Source: Enterococcus_I eurekensis (GTDB taxonomy: Bacteria > Bacillota > Bacilli > Lactobacillales > Enterococcaceae). Taken from it: 64,000 nt of DNA. Of this stretch, positions 23,905 to 32,285 are shown piece after piece. Positions within the stretch are counted from its first letter, which is position 1; each line of letters opens with the position of its first letter. Made by a program: the position numbers and the translations under genes. The notes under the pieces are model-generated. The model had not been told where the DNA came from, did not search any database, and worked only from the letters and a program-made list of their open reading frames with translations. The DNA lies in the NCBI RefSeq assembly GCF_042654605.1, contig NZ_JBHSGT010000037.1, forward strand, positions 1-64,000, given 5' to 3'.

Positions 23905-26172
23905 TTATTGATAAGTATTAGATGTTGTTAAAGTAAATAAAGGACTTTGAACAGCTGGAACGAGCAGTGTTAATTCATGCATTGCCCGCGTTGCAATGGT
24001 ATATAGAACCAATTGATCGTGGTGAGTCGAGAAGTTCTCGCCAATATTCCAAGCGAAGACACTATCAAACTCAAGGCCTTTTGCCAAGTAAGCAGGAATA
24101 ATCATAATGTTACGTTTCATGAAATCATCTTCTGAGGTAATCAGTTGAATGTCATGTTGCGTTTGTTCATCAAACTGAGCATAGAGCTTTTCACATTCTT
24201 CAACGGTTTTTCCGATAATCGCAATTCGCCAGTGAGGATGATTTTTGTGTGTTGCAAAGGACTCGTTTAACAAGGCTTGAACAAGTTTTTCGTTTGTTTC
24301 AGCTGAAATCAGTGTAGGAACTTTTCCGTTACGAGCCGTTGTTTTCACTTGATCTTCTTGTGTTAAAAATTGGTTGGCAAAATCAGTAATTTCTTTTGTT
24401 GAGCGATAGCTTGTTGTTAATTGATAACGAGCGAGTGATTCATCTGGGAATAGATAATCAAGCGAATCAACGATTGTTTCGTTACCGAAAACTTTTTGAT
24501 TTAAGTCACCACATAAACTGATGCCTGCTTTTGGATACAAGGTTCTTAACAAGGCTACTTGCGAAGGTGGGAAATCTTGCATTTCGTCAATGAAAATAAA
24601 ACGAGCTTTTTGTTCATTTGAAATAGGGAAGAGACCTTTTGATAATAAAAAGAATAAAATACCATCTTCTTGTGATAATTGACGATTACGAAACTGTTGC
24701 TTAACCTTGACCAAATACTCGTGCCATTGAGTTTTTGTTAAATTAAAATCGTTTAAGATTGACTGTGGCACTTGTTGTAAGAAATGCAGATATTGTTTTG
24801 GATTGTTGATGAATTGGAAGTTTTTAACTCCAATCGTTAAACTGCGAAACTTTTTACGAACGAGTTGCATACGAATTTTTTTACGTAGGCGTCGCTCATT
24901 TTCTTCGGTGTACTCTTGATGTGGATCGTTTTCAAATAGTTCTTGCAGACGTTCTTCTGTTTCTTCTTTCACCCAAGGTTTGCGGAGTTCGTCTCTTTCA
25001 AGTCCACCAATTTTCTTTAATAGTTTCGTTTGTAGTAGTTGGCTGCGTTGATAAAGAGGTAGATTTGGGTTCGTGTCTTTATACCACTGGCGAATTTGTT
25101 TCTTAGAAATATATAGCTCACCTTTAATTTTTAGATCTCGGAAAAGGGGGCCGACAGCTGTGATGCTTTCGATATAGCCATCGATACGGCGTACGAGTTC
25201 TAAGCTGTTCAGTAATTTTCCGATGTTGTCATTTTTACCAGATAAGAAGTGGCTTTCATCTTCTTCTTCGCTCGTAATGCCATACTTTGGTAATAATTGT
25301 TGTAAGAAATCTTTAAAGGTACGGGTTGGAACTTCACTTTCACCTAACGAAGGTAAGACTTGCGAAATATAATCCGAGAACAAGTGATTAGGTGAAAAAA
25401 GTAAAATCTGATCATCTTCCAACCACTTACGATTTCGATACATTAAGAAGGCGATTCTTTGCAAAAGAGCGGAAGTTTTACCACTACCGGCAATTCCTTC
25501 AATTAGGAGGACTTTATTGCTTGTATCACGAATGATTTCATTTTGTGCCTGCTGGATAGTTGAAACGATGTTTTTCATTTGTCCTGATGACGCTTCATCT
25601 AAAATTTCTAATAAAAAATCATCGTTAATGTTTTCAGCTGTATCAACCATTGAAATCATTTCGCCGTCTTGAATTTTAAATTGGCGTTTTAAGAGCAGCT
25701 CAACATCAAAACTATCCGTATCGGTACTATAAGAAGTAGGACCTAATGTCCCTTCGTAATATAAATTGGCAATTGGCGCCCGCCAGTCAATGACTAACGT
25801 GTCTTCATTTTTATCACGTAAAGAGGCAATTCCTAAGTATAAGGTTTCTTCAGGTTCGAGTCCTTCTTTAAAGTCGATTCTTGCAAAATAAGGTGATTTT
25901 TCCATTACGCTTAAGGTCTTCATCCGTTTTTTTTGAGCTTCTGATGTTTGGTAACGGAGTAATAAATCTTGTTCGTGTTGTTGATATTCAACAACGGATT
26001 CATAGAAGGCCTCTTCTGAACCAGTATTAATTTTTTTATCGGCGACCTCTTTTAATTGGTCTTGTAAGGAATCAATGCTTTGTTCCTGTTGTTTTTTGAT
26101 AATTTCTTTTTCGTTATCTATTAGTTGGATCATTTTCACTAATTGTTTTTTCTCTAACTCACGGGTAGTCAT
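23905..26172 (-). CDS. helD: RNA polymerase recycling motor HelD
   Basis: UvrD/Rep-like superfamily I ATPase that removes stalled or idle RNA polymerase from nucleic acid in Gram-positive bacteria. At 755 residues it is close to B. subtilis HelD (about 774). The N-terminal part (residues 1-75) is a charged coiled coil expected to enter the polymerase secondary channel. Walker A GIAGSGKTS is at residues 226-234, the Walker B-type motif is FIDEMQDFPPSQVALLR, and a late motif is AYLAKGLEFDSVFAWN. AGGAGG lies 8 bases before ATG. Confidence 0.93.
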   Translation of the reverse strand: MTTRELEKKQLVKMIQLIDNEKEIIKKQQEQSIDSLQDQLKEVADKKINTGSEEAFYESVVEYQQHEQDLLLRYQTSEAQKKRMKTLSVMEKSPYFARIDFKEGLEPEETLYLGIASLRDKNEDTLVIDWRAPIANLYYEGTLGPTSYSTDTDSFDVELLLKRQFKIQDGEMISMVDTAENINDDFLLEILDEASSGQMKNIVSTIQQAQNEIIRDTSNKVLLIEGIAGSGKTSALLQRIAFLMYRNRKWLEDDQILLFSPNHLFSDYISQVLPSLGESEVPTRTFKDFLQQLLPKYGITSEEEDESHFLSGKNDNIGKLLNSLELVRRIDGYIESITAVGPLFRDLKIKGELYISKKQIRQWYKDTNPNLPLYQRSQLLQTKLLKKIGGLERDELRKPWVKEETEERLQELFENDPHQEYTEENERRLRKKIRMQLVRKKFRSLTIGVKNFQFINNPKQYLHFLQQVPQSILNDFNLTKTQWHEYLVKVKQQFRNRQLSQEDGILFFLLSKGLFPISNEQKARFIFIDEMQDFPPSQVALLRTLYPKAGISLCGDLNQKVFGNETIVDSLDYLFPDESLARYQLTTSYRSTKEITDFANQFLTQEDQVKTTARNGKVPTLISAETNEKLVQALLNESFATHKNHPHWRIAIIGKTVEECEKLYAQFDEQTQHDIQLITSEDDFMKRNIMIIPAYLAKGLEFDSVFAWNIGENFSTHHDQLVLYTIATRAMHELTLLVPAVQSPLFTLTTSNTYQ

Positions 26173-26203
26173 GGGGCATACCTCCTAAAAATTTGACCTT
26201 AAA

Positions 26204-26212
26204 AGTATAGCA
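26204..26212 (-). promoter_or_regulatory. Extended -10 promoter of helD
   Basis: On the minus strand, TGC-TATACT lies about 30 bases before the helD start. Confidence 0.5.
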
Positions 26213-26231
26213 CATAACGCGATAGAATACG

Positions 26232-26271
26232 AAAAAAAGTCCCGATTCTCATCAGTGATTAAGAATCAGGA
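26232..26271 (-). terminator. Terminator of the kinase pseudogene
   Basis: On the minus strand, TCCTGATTCT pairs with AGAATCGGGA (one G-T pair), followed by CTTTTTTT. It overlaps the stop codon at 26266-26268. Confidence 0.85.
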
Positions 26272-26811
26272 TTTTGCTTGAATAAATTGTAGTAACTGTA
26301 ATGCGTTTTGTTCAGGCGGCTTCGTACCATCTAAAACCATATCGCATGAAGGTAAGACGATTTTTTCATGTAATGCAACGAGGGGATGGACAAACTGAAT
26401 ATACGTTTGGCACCAGTCGAAAATCTCCTGAGGGTTACTTTGTGGCGTGAATTCCCGTTGAATGTAACGAGGAAATGCGATATCAAAGGGAGTTTGCACA
26501 TAGCAGGCTTGATCGATGAATGGATTGAGCGTGTGGTGTGTTCTACCAAAAGGAAAATCAAGCAGAATTAATGGGAATTTACCATAAGCATGATCGAAAT
26601 CATTTATTAATGCGGACAAATCGTATTGATTAATAGCGACAAGTGGATTTTCCTTGAAAAAATCAAACGAAGGGGCACCCGGCAAAGCATTGATACTATA
26701 ATCATCAAAAGCGATTATTTTTATTTCAGGTTGTTAATTTAACAGGGCACGGCTAAGCGTTGTTTTCCCACCTGCAGTAATTCCGCTAATTGTTAGGACT
26801 TTTGTTTGCAT
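26266..26811 (-). pseudogene. P-loop kinase (uridine kinase-like) interrupted by an in-frame TAA
   Basis: Reading from ATG 26811, the minus strand encodes MQTKVLTISGITAGGKTTL, a clear Walker A. The frame meets TAA at 26734-26736 (codon 26) and then continues in the same frame to 26266 with AFDDYSINALPGAPSFDFFKENP, ILLDFPFG and a C-terminal VLDGTKPP. The total of 182 codons matches intact enterococcal relatives as I remember them. One base change would restore the gene. The stop separates the ATP-binding loop from the rest, so no active enzyme is expected unless there is readthrough. It overlaps the NUDIX gene by 26 bases. A sequencing error is the alternative. Confidence 0.85.
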
Positions 26812-27439
26812 GCGAGAGGCCTCCGTCGATATGAATGTCTTTTTCAAGATTTTTAAGAATGTTCAATTGCTTATTGGTCGTTCTTTTTTTGGAAAGAGTC
26901 GGTAGCTGCTCCCAAGGGAAATAGCTAGCAGCGCTTATTTCAGCATTCGCTTTAAAAGTTCCTGACTGTACTTCGCAATAAAAAACCAATTTATAGAAAT
27001 GAAAAATCTGGGGACTATTTGTTTGCTGAGTATCAAAAATGGCAACTAGCGGTCCCACGTTGACCTTTAGTCCTGTTTCTTCTAAGACTTCTAATTGGAT
27101 ATTTTTAGTTGGTGACAAGCCGACTTCAGTGAATCTACCGGGAAGGGACCGCTCTTTTGTGCGACTGTCTTGTACTAACAGGACTTGGTTGTCTTTAGTA
27201 ATCAAGGCTCGCACGTCGACCTTAGGTGTAGCATAACCTTTTTCTGCCGAAAAAAGGTTATGGAGTGTTTCGATTGGTTCATTACCTAATTGACTCATTA
27301 ATGTTAAAGCAATCGTTTCAATTTCTTGGTAGCGTTCTTGATCGTAGCTATCTTTTCCAAAAGTTTTTCCGCTTTGCGCGATAGCTAGTAATCGTTGGCA
27401 AAGAGGTAAGACATCCGTAGTACCGCTCCTTCCATTCAT
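26786..27439 (-). CDS. NUDIX hydrolase with degenerate Nudix box and doubtful start
   Basis: NUDIX protein of about 217 residues with the N-terminal helical domain of the ADP-ribose/NADH-type subgroup (YDQERYQEIETIALTLMSQL). The box region reads GRFTEVGLSPTKNIQLEVLEETGLKV. The EExGU core is kept, but the usual Arg of REUxEE is Leu. Start problem: ATG 27439 lies only 9 bases after TATAAT, so its mRNA would be nearly leaderless. AAGGAG (27426-27431 complement) instead points to codon 27416-27418, which is ACG. Loss of an original ATG is possible. Together with the broken neighbour, this suggests a decaying locus. Confidence 0.75.
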   Translation of the reverse strand: MNGRSGTTDVLPLCQRLLAIAQSGKTFGKDSYDQERYQEIETIALTLMSQLGNEPIETLHNLFSAEKGYATPKVDVRALITKDNQVLLVQDSRTKERSLPGRFTEVGLSPTKNIQLEVLEETGLKVNVGPLVAIFDTQQTNSPQIFHFYKLVFYCEVQSGTFKANAEISAASYFPWEQLPTLSKKRTTNKQLNILKNLEKDIHIDGGLSHANKSPNN

Positions 27440-27448
27440 TTTTCTTAT

Positions 27449-27457
27449 ATTATAACA
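27449..27457 (-). promoter_or_regulatory. Extended -10 promoter of the NUDIX gene
   Basis: On the minus strand, TGT-TATAAT ends 9 bases before ATG 27439. The expected transcript start near 27442 leaves only a 3-4 base leader for that ATG. Confidence 0.6.
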
Positions 27458-27575
27458 AATGATAAGTCGTGCGATAGGTTGTATTTGTATTTTTATTAAA
27501 TAAATAAGATTTATTACCAGGATAAGTTTTTTATTTGCTATTGATTAAAAAAATAAAAGAAAAAGCGAAAGAGAC

Positions 27576-27604
27576 TTGCATTTTTTTATTAGAAGTGTTT
27601 AAAT
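27576..27604 (+). promoter_or_regulatory. Candidate promoter of the thrS leader
   Basis: TTGCAT (27576-27581), a 17-base spacer and TTAAAT (27599-27604). Moderate quality, but correctly placed before the T-box stem I. Confidence 0.4.
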
Positions 27605-27629
27605 GAAAACATATTTGATTGATAAAAAA

Positions 27630-27857
27630 GACACCTGCATTTGAGAGTCTTCTATTAGAGAGGAAAAGCTTGGCTGAAAATTTTCCAGAAGAAAACCAAA
27701 GAATGACCACTTTTTTACGAACCTTTGTCGAAGCAGAGGCGGTCGTTTCCGTTATCACGTTTGAGAAATATATAATGTTTTGATTATATATTGAAATTTA
27801 GGTGGAACCACGATGATACGTCCTAATATCGCATAAGCGGTATGAGGGCTTTTTTTA
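27630..27857 (+). promoter_or_regulatory. T-box riboswitch of thrS
   Basis: The core T-box AGGTGGAACCACG is at 27800-27812. An AGAGAG/GCTGAAAA distal stem I region lies near 27657-27680. A Thr specifier codon ACC is likely at 27706-27708 (in GAATGACCAC). The terminator is a 13-bp stem (27820-27832 with 27837-27849, one mismatch) followed by T8. Uncharged tRNA(Thr) is expected to favour the antiterminator and switch thrS on. The specifier choice is by position and not by full folding. Confidence 0.92.
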
Positions 27858-27909
27858 TTGTAAAAAAACAGGAATTACAATAAAAATATTATATTTAGGA
27901 GGATAAAAA

Positions 27910-29844
27910 ATGATTAAAGTAACATTTCCCGACGGCGCAATTAAAGAATTTGCAGCTGGGATTACAACCAAAGAAATCGCAGAAAGCATTTCAAAAAGTT
28001 TAGCGAAAAAAGCATTAGCTGGAAAAGTCAATGGTGAATTAGTTGATTTAGATTTTGGTATTGAAGTTGATGCGGCTTTAGAAATTATTACACCTGACCA
28101 CGAGGATGCACTCACTTTATTACGTCATTCAACTGCTCACTTAATGGCTCATGCGATGCGTCATTTATACCCAAATATTCATTTTGGCGTTGGCCCAGCG
28201 ATCGATTCAGGTTTTTACTACGATACAGATAATGGGGAACACCCATTAACTGCGGAGGATTTACCAGCGATTGAAGCAGAGATGATGAAAATCGTTAAAG
28301 AAAATCATCCAATTGTTCGCCGCGTTTTATCAAAAGCAGAAGCGTTAGAACTATTTGCAGGCGACCCTTATAAAGAAGAGTTAATTAATGATTTGCCAGA
28401 AGATGAAATTATTACAGCTTACGAGCAAGGTGATTTCGTTGATTTATGTCGTGGACCACATATGCCTTCAACTGGCCGTATTCAAATTTTCCAATTACTT
28501 TCAGTAGCTGGTGCTTACTGGCGCGGTAATTCTGATAATCATATGATGCAACGTGTCTATGGAACAGCCTTTTTTGATAAAAAAGCCTTAAAAGAATTTA
28601 TCCAAATGCGTGAAGAAGCCAAAGAGCGTGACCATCGTAAATTAGGAAAAGAATTAGATTTATTTATGCTATCACCAGAAGTTGGTGCAGGTTTACCATT
28701 CTGGTTACCAAAAGGTGCGACAATTCGCCGTACAATCGAGCGCTACATTACCGATAAAGAAATTGCTTTAGGTTACCAACATGTTTATACACCAATTATG
28801 GCAAACGTGGAGTTTTATAAAACATCTGGTCACTGGGCACATTATCATGAAGACATGTTCCCACCAATGGACATGGGTGATGGTGAAATGCTTGTCTTAC
28901 GTCCGATGAACTGCCCACATCACATGATGGTTTATAAAAACGATATTCATTCATACCGTGAATTACCAATTCGTATTGCTGAACTTGGTCAAATGCACCG
29001 TTATGAAAAATCAGGTGCATTATCTGGATTACAACGTGTACGTGAGATGACTTTAAATGACGGTCATACATTTGTTCGTCCGGATCAAATTAAAGATGAA
29101 TTTAAACGCACACTCAATCTAATGACGGCTGTTTACGAAGACTTTAATATTACGGATTACCGTTTACGTTTAAGTTACCGTGACCCGAAAAATACTGAAA
29201 AATATTTTGATGATGACAATATGTGGAATCACGCGGAAAAAGTCTTAAAAGAAGTAATGGATGAAGTGGGTCTAGAATATTTTGAAGCAGAAGGTGAAGC
29301 AGCTTTCTATGGACCAAAATTAGATGTGCAAGTTAAAACAGCTTTAGGTAATGAAGAAACATTGTCAACAATTCAATTAGACTTCTTATTACCAGAACGT
29401 TTTGATTTAACTTATGTGGGTGAAGATGGAGAGAACAGTCACCGTCCAGTCGTTATTCACCGTGGAATTGTTTCAACAATGGAACGTTTTGTTGCTTACT
29501 TAACAGAAGTATACAAAGGCGCGTTCCCAACTTGGTTAGCACCAATTCAAGCGACAATTATTCCAGTTTCAGTTGAAGCGCACCATGAATACGCACAATT
29601 AGTAAAAGAACGTCTGCAAGAAAAAGGCATTCGTGTTGAGTTAGATGACCGCAATGAAAAATTGGGTTATAAAATTCGTGCGTCTCAAACACAAAAAATT
29701 CCATATCAAATCGTTGTCGGCGACCAGGAAGTGAATGATTCCGCAGTTAACATTCGTCGTTATGGTTCAAAAGAAACAAGTGTTCAAACGTTAGATATGT
29801 TTGTAGATGCAATTGTCGCGGATGTTTTAAATCGTAGTAAATAG
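27910..29844 (+). CDS. thrS: Threonyl-tRNA synthetase
   Basis: Charges tRNA(Thr). Domain order over 644 residues: TGS domain (1-62), editing domain with HSTAHLMAHAMRHLYP (about 75) and the cysteine of DLCRGPHMPST (about 180), class II catalytic core with motif 2 around MHRYEKSGALSGLQRVREMTLNDGHTF, motif 3 RPVVIHRGIVSTMERFVAYL, and an anticodon-binding domain (from about 540, WLAPIQATIIPVS). AGGAGGA 8 bases before ATG. Controlled by the T-box upstream. Confidence 0.97.
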   Translation: MIKVTFPDGAIKEFAAGITTKEIAESISKSLAKKALAGKVNGELVDLDFGIEVDAALEIITPDHEDALTLLRHSTAHLMAHAMRHLYPNIHFGVGPAIDSGFYYDTDNGEHPLTAEDLPAIEAEMMKIVKENHPIVRRVLSKAEALELFAGDPYKEELINDLPEDEIITAYEQGDFVDLCRGPHMPSTGRIQIFQLLSVAGAYWRGNSDNHMMQRVYGTAFFDKKALKEFIQMREEAKERDHRKLGKELDLFMLSPEVGAGLPFWLPKGATIRRTIERYITDKEIALGYQHVYTPIMANVEFYKTSGHWAHYHEDMFPPMDMGDGEMLVLRPMNCPHHMMVYKNDIHSYRELPIRIAELGQMHRYEKSGALSGLQRVREMTLNDGHTFVRPDQIKDEFKRTLNLMTAVYEDFNITDYRLRLSYRDPKNTEKYFDDDNMWNHAEKVLKEVMDEVGLEYFEAEGEAAFYGPKLDVQVKTALGNEETLSTIQLDFLLPERFDLTYVGEDGENSHRPVVIHRGIVSTMERFVAYLTEVYKGAFPTWLAPIQATIIPVSVEAHHEYAQLVKERLQEKGIRVELDDRNEKLGYKIRASQTQKIPYQIVVGDQEVNDSAVNIRRYGSKETSVQTLDMFVDAIVADVLNRSK

Positions 29845-29897
29845 AAAATGAAGAAATGTGAGTTAGGCACGATTTCCTTGAATTTTCTGAAAAGATA

Positions 29898-29906
29898 TGT
29901 TATATT
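29898..29906 (+). promoter_or_regulatory. Extended -10 promoter upstream of the rimP-nusA leader
   Basis: TGT-TATATT. It would start a transcript near 29913, upstream of the hairpin at 29931-29957, so the hairpin would lie in the rimP leader. Confidence 0.45.
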
Positions 29907-29930
29907 TCTAAATGTAATGATACTTGAGTC

Positions 29931-29962
29931 GAGTGAGGGGCAATTTTCCCCTCACTCTTTTT
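29931..29962 (+). terminator. Terminator between thrS and rimP, possible NusA-type attenuator
   Basis: GAGTGAGGGG (29931-29940) pairs perfectly with CCCCTCACTC (29948-29957), followed by T5. It ends thrS transcription and, if the promoter at 29898 is real, is also the leader terminator of the nusA operon. Confidence 0.88.
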
Positions 29963-30011
29963 ATGGAATGAATTGGCTTGCGTTACGAGATATTAAAGGA
30001 GGGATCACATT

Positions 30012-30485
30012 TTGAGTACGGTTGTGGAAACTGTTACGGATTTAGTAACACCGATTTTGGAAGCGGAAAATTTTGAGTTAGTTGAGGTAGAATTTGCCAA
30101 AGAGGGAAAAAACTGGTTTTTACGTGTGTTTATTGATAAAGAAGGCGGTATTGATCTTGAAGACTGTGCGCTTGTTAGTGAACGTTTAAGTGATGCCTTA
30201 GATGCAGTTGATCCAGATCCAATTCCACAAGCTTATTTTCTTGAGGTTTCGTCTCCTGGAGCAGAACGTCCATTGAAAAAAGAAAGTGACTATGAAAAAG
30301 CTTTAGGTGAGTATATTCATGTTTCTTTCTATCAATCAGTTGACGGCGAAAAACAATACGAAGGCTTTTTACAATCGTTTGACGATCAAGAATTAGTGTT
30401 GAAAGTGCGTATCAAAACAAGAGAAAAAGAAATGACTTTTGAACGTAAAAATATTGCCCAAGCTCGTTTAGCGGTTCAATTTTAA
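30012..30485 (+). CDS. rimP: Ribosome maturation factor RimP
   Basis: Needed for 30S subunit maturation. The 157 residues show the RimP N-terminal domain (NFELVEVEFAKEGKNWFLRVFIDKEGGIDLEDC) and the junction LEVSSPGAERPLKK near residues 85-98. The start is TTG, with AAAGGAGGG 8-9 bases upstream. First gene of the rimP-nusA-ylxR-ylxQ-infB-rbfA operon, the standard Firmicute order. Confidence 0.95.
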   Translation: MSTVVETVTDLVTPILEAENFELVEVEFAKEGKNWFLRVFIDKEGGIDLEDCALVSERLSDALDAVDPDPIPQAYFLEVSSPGAERPLKKESDYEKALGEYIHVSFYQSVDGEKQYEGFLQSFDDQELVLKVRIKTREKEMTFERKNIAQARLAVQF

Positions 30486-30505
30486 TAACGGAGGATTCAA
30501 AGAAG

Positions 30506-31663
30506 ATGAGTAAAGAAATGTTAAACGCCTTAGATGCATTAGAAGCAGAAAAAGGCATCGCTAAAGAAGTCGTAATTGAAGCGCTAGAAGCGGCTTTAAT
30601 TTCAGCTTATAAACGCCATTATGGCCAATCACAAAACGTGGAAGTTGTTTTTGATAATAAAAAAGGAAATATCCATGTTTATGCAGTAAAAGAAGTAACA
30701 GAAGAAGTGATGGATTCTCAATTAGAAGTATCATTAAAAGATGCGATTTTAATTAATCCGGCTTACGAAATTGGAGATAAGATTCGTTTTGAAGTAACAC
30801 CAAAAGATTTCGGACGTATTGCAGCACAAACGGCTAAACAAGTTATTTTACAACGTGTACGCGAAGCAGAACGTAATATTATTTATACTGAATTCAGTGC
30901 CTATGAAAATGATATTATGCAAGGAATCGTTGAACGCCAAGACAATCGTTACATTTATGTGAACTTAGGTAAAATCGAAGCGGTTTTATCAAAACAAGAC
31001 CAAATGGCAAACGAATTTTACCAACCGCATGACAGAATTAAAGTTTACGTATCTAAAGTGGAAAATACATCAAAAGGGCCTCAAGTTTTTGTAAGTCGTA
31101 GCCATCCCGATTTATTACGTCGCTTATTCGAGCAAGAAGTACCAGAAGTATATGATGGTACGGTTGAAATTGTCAGCATTGCACGTGAAGCAGGCGATCG
31201 TTCAAAAATTGCGGTTCGCTCACACGATGCAAATGTTGATCCAGTTGGTACATGTGTTGGACCAAAAGGACAACGTGTTCAAGCATTAGTGAATGAATTA
31301 AAAGGCGAAAATATGGATATTGTTGAGTGGAGTGAAGATCCAGCAGTCTTTATCGGGAATGCTTTAAACCCGGCAGAAGTTAGCGATGTGATTTTCTCAG
31401 CTGACAATCCAAAAGCTTGTACAGTAGTCGTACCTGACTATCAATTATCATTAGCGATTGGTAAACGTGGCCAAAATGCTCGTTTAGCTGCAAAACTAAC
31501 TGGATTCAAGATTGATATTAAATCAGAGTCTGACATGATGAGCTATTACGAAAACTTAGAAAAAGAAGAAGCTGCCAACGAATCAGCCGTTAATCAAGAA
31601 ATTATGGAAAACCCAGATATGACTGCGGATGATTATGAAAATGTAACGTTCGAACAAGAATAA
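30506..31663 (+). CDS. nusA: Transcription termination/antitermination factor NusA
   Basis: Binds RNA polymerase and nascent RNA. Domains over 385 residues: N-terminal polymerase-binding domain (1-125), S1 domain (about 135-200, GIVERQDNRYIYVNLGKIEAVLSKQDQ), KH1 (VDPVGTCVGPKGQRVQALVNEL, about 246-267) and KH2 (LAIGKRGQNARLAAKLTGFKIDI, about 315-337). It ends in a short acidic tail without the C-terminal repeats of E. coli NusA, as is normal in Firmicutes. AGGAG precedes ATG. Confidence 0.96.
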   Translation: MSKEMLNALDALEAEKGIAKEVVIEALEAALISAYKRHYGQSQNVEVVFDNKKGNIHVYAVKEVTEEVMDSQLEVSLKDAILINPAYEIGDKIRFEVTPKDFGRIAAQTAKQVILQRVREAERNIIYTEFSAYENDIMQGIVERQDNRYIYVNLGKIEAVLSKQDQMANEFYQPHDRIKVYVSKVENTSKGPQVFVSRSHPDLLRRLFEQEVPEVYDGTVEIVSIAREAGDRSKIAVRSHDANVDPVGTCVGPKGQRVQALVNELKGENMDIVEWSEDPAVFIGNALNPAEVSDVIFSADNPKACTVVVPDYQLSLAIGKRGQNARLAAKLTGFKIDIKSESDMMSYYENLEKEEAANESAVNQEIMENPDMTADDYENVTFEQE

Positions 31664-31681
31664 TTTCGAGGTGGGATTTGT

Positions 31682-31978
31682 ATGAAAAAAAGAAAAATTC
31701 CGATGAGAAAATCTGTTGTTTCGGGTGAAATGTTTCCGAAAAAAGAATTGTTACGCATTGCCCGTTCTAAAGAAGGGGTTGTTTCAATCGATCCAACAGG
31801 TAAAGCACCTGGTCGTGGCGCTTATTTAGCGCTCGAACCAAAAGAAGCCCAAGAAGCTTGGGATAAAAAGGTTTTTGATCGCGTTTTAGAAACAAAAATC
31901 TCAGATGAATTCTACCAAGAATTACTAGATTATGTTACGCATCAAAAAGCCCGAAAAGAGTTGTTTGCAAATGAATAA
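31682..31978 (+). CDS. ylxR: YlxR family RNA-binding protein (RnpM)
   Basis: A 98-residue basic protein of the YlxR fold, with RKIPMRKSVVSGEMFPKKELLRIAR and GKAPGRGAYL. The B. subtilis relative is reported to modulate RNase P and gene expression. It normally carries a CxxC or similar residues in the first loop; here the region reads MRKSVVSGE, typical of lactobacillales variants. GAGGTGG precedes ATG. The last 8 bases overlap ylxQ. Confidence 0.9.
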   Translation: MKKRKIPMRKSVVSGEMFPKKELLRIARSKEGVVSIDPTGKAPGRGAYLALEPKEAQEAWDKKVFDRVLETKISDEFYQELLDYVTHQKARKELFANE

Positions 31979-32273
31979 ACAAAAAGCATTAAATTTATTA
32001 GGCCTCGCAATGCGCGCAGGTAAATTAGTCTCTGGTGAAGAGTTAACTTTGAAAGACATTCGAGCACAAAAAGTGCATCTTGTTTTTATCGCTAACGATG
32101 CTGGAAAAAATACACAAAAAAACATAAAAGACAAAAGTTCTTTTTACGAAGTTTCTTGCTCAACTGATTTTAATTCAAACGAGTTAAGTCAGGCAATTGG
32201 CAAAAGTCGGATGGTCGTAGGCGTTAAAGACCGTGGATTTGCTGAGAAGATGAAGGAACTATTACTAGGTTAG
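31971..32273 (+). CDS. ylxQ: YlxQ, L7Ae/L30e-type RNA-binding protein
   Basis: A 100-residue kink-turn-binding protein of the L7Ae family. Visible features are LLGLAMRAGKLVSGEE near the N terminus and VHLVFIANDAGKNTQKNIKDK. The start ATG 31971 overlaps the end of ylxR, with AAAAGAG about 11 bases upstream. The longer frame from 31932 lies inside ylxR and has no ribosome site. Conserved between ylxR and infB; its role is not settled. Confidence 0.9.
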   Translation: MNKQKALNLLGLAMRAGKLVSGEELTLKDIRAQKVHLVFIANDAGKNTQKNIKDKSSFYEVSCSTDFNSNELSQAIGKSRMVVGVKDRGFAEKMKELLLG

Positions 32274-32285
32274 GAAGGTGATTAC

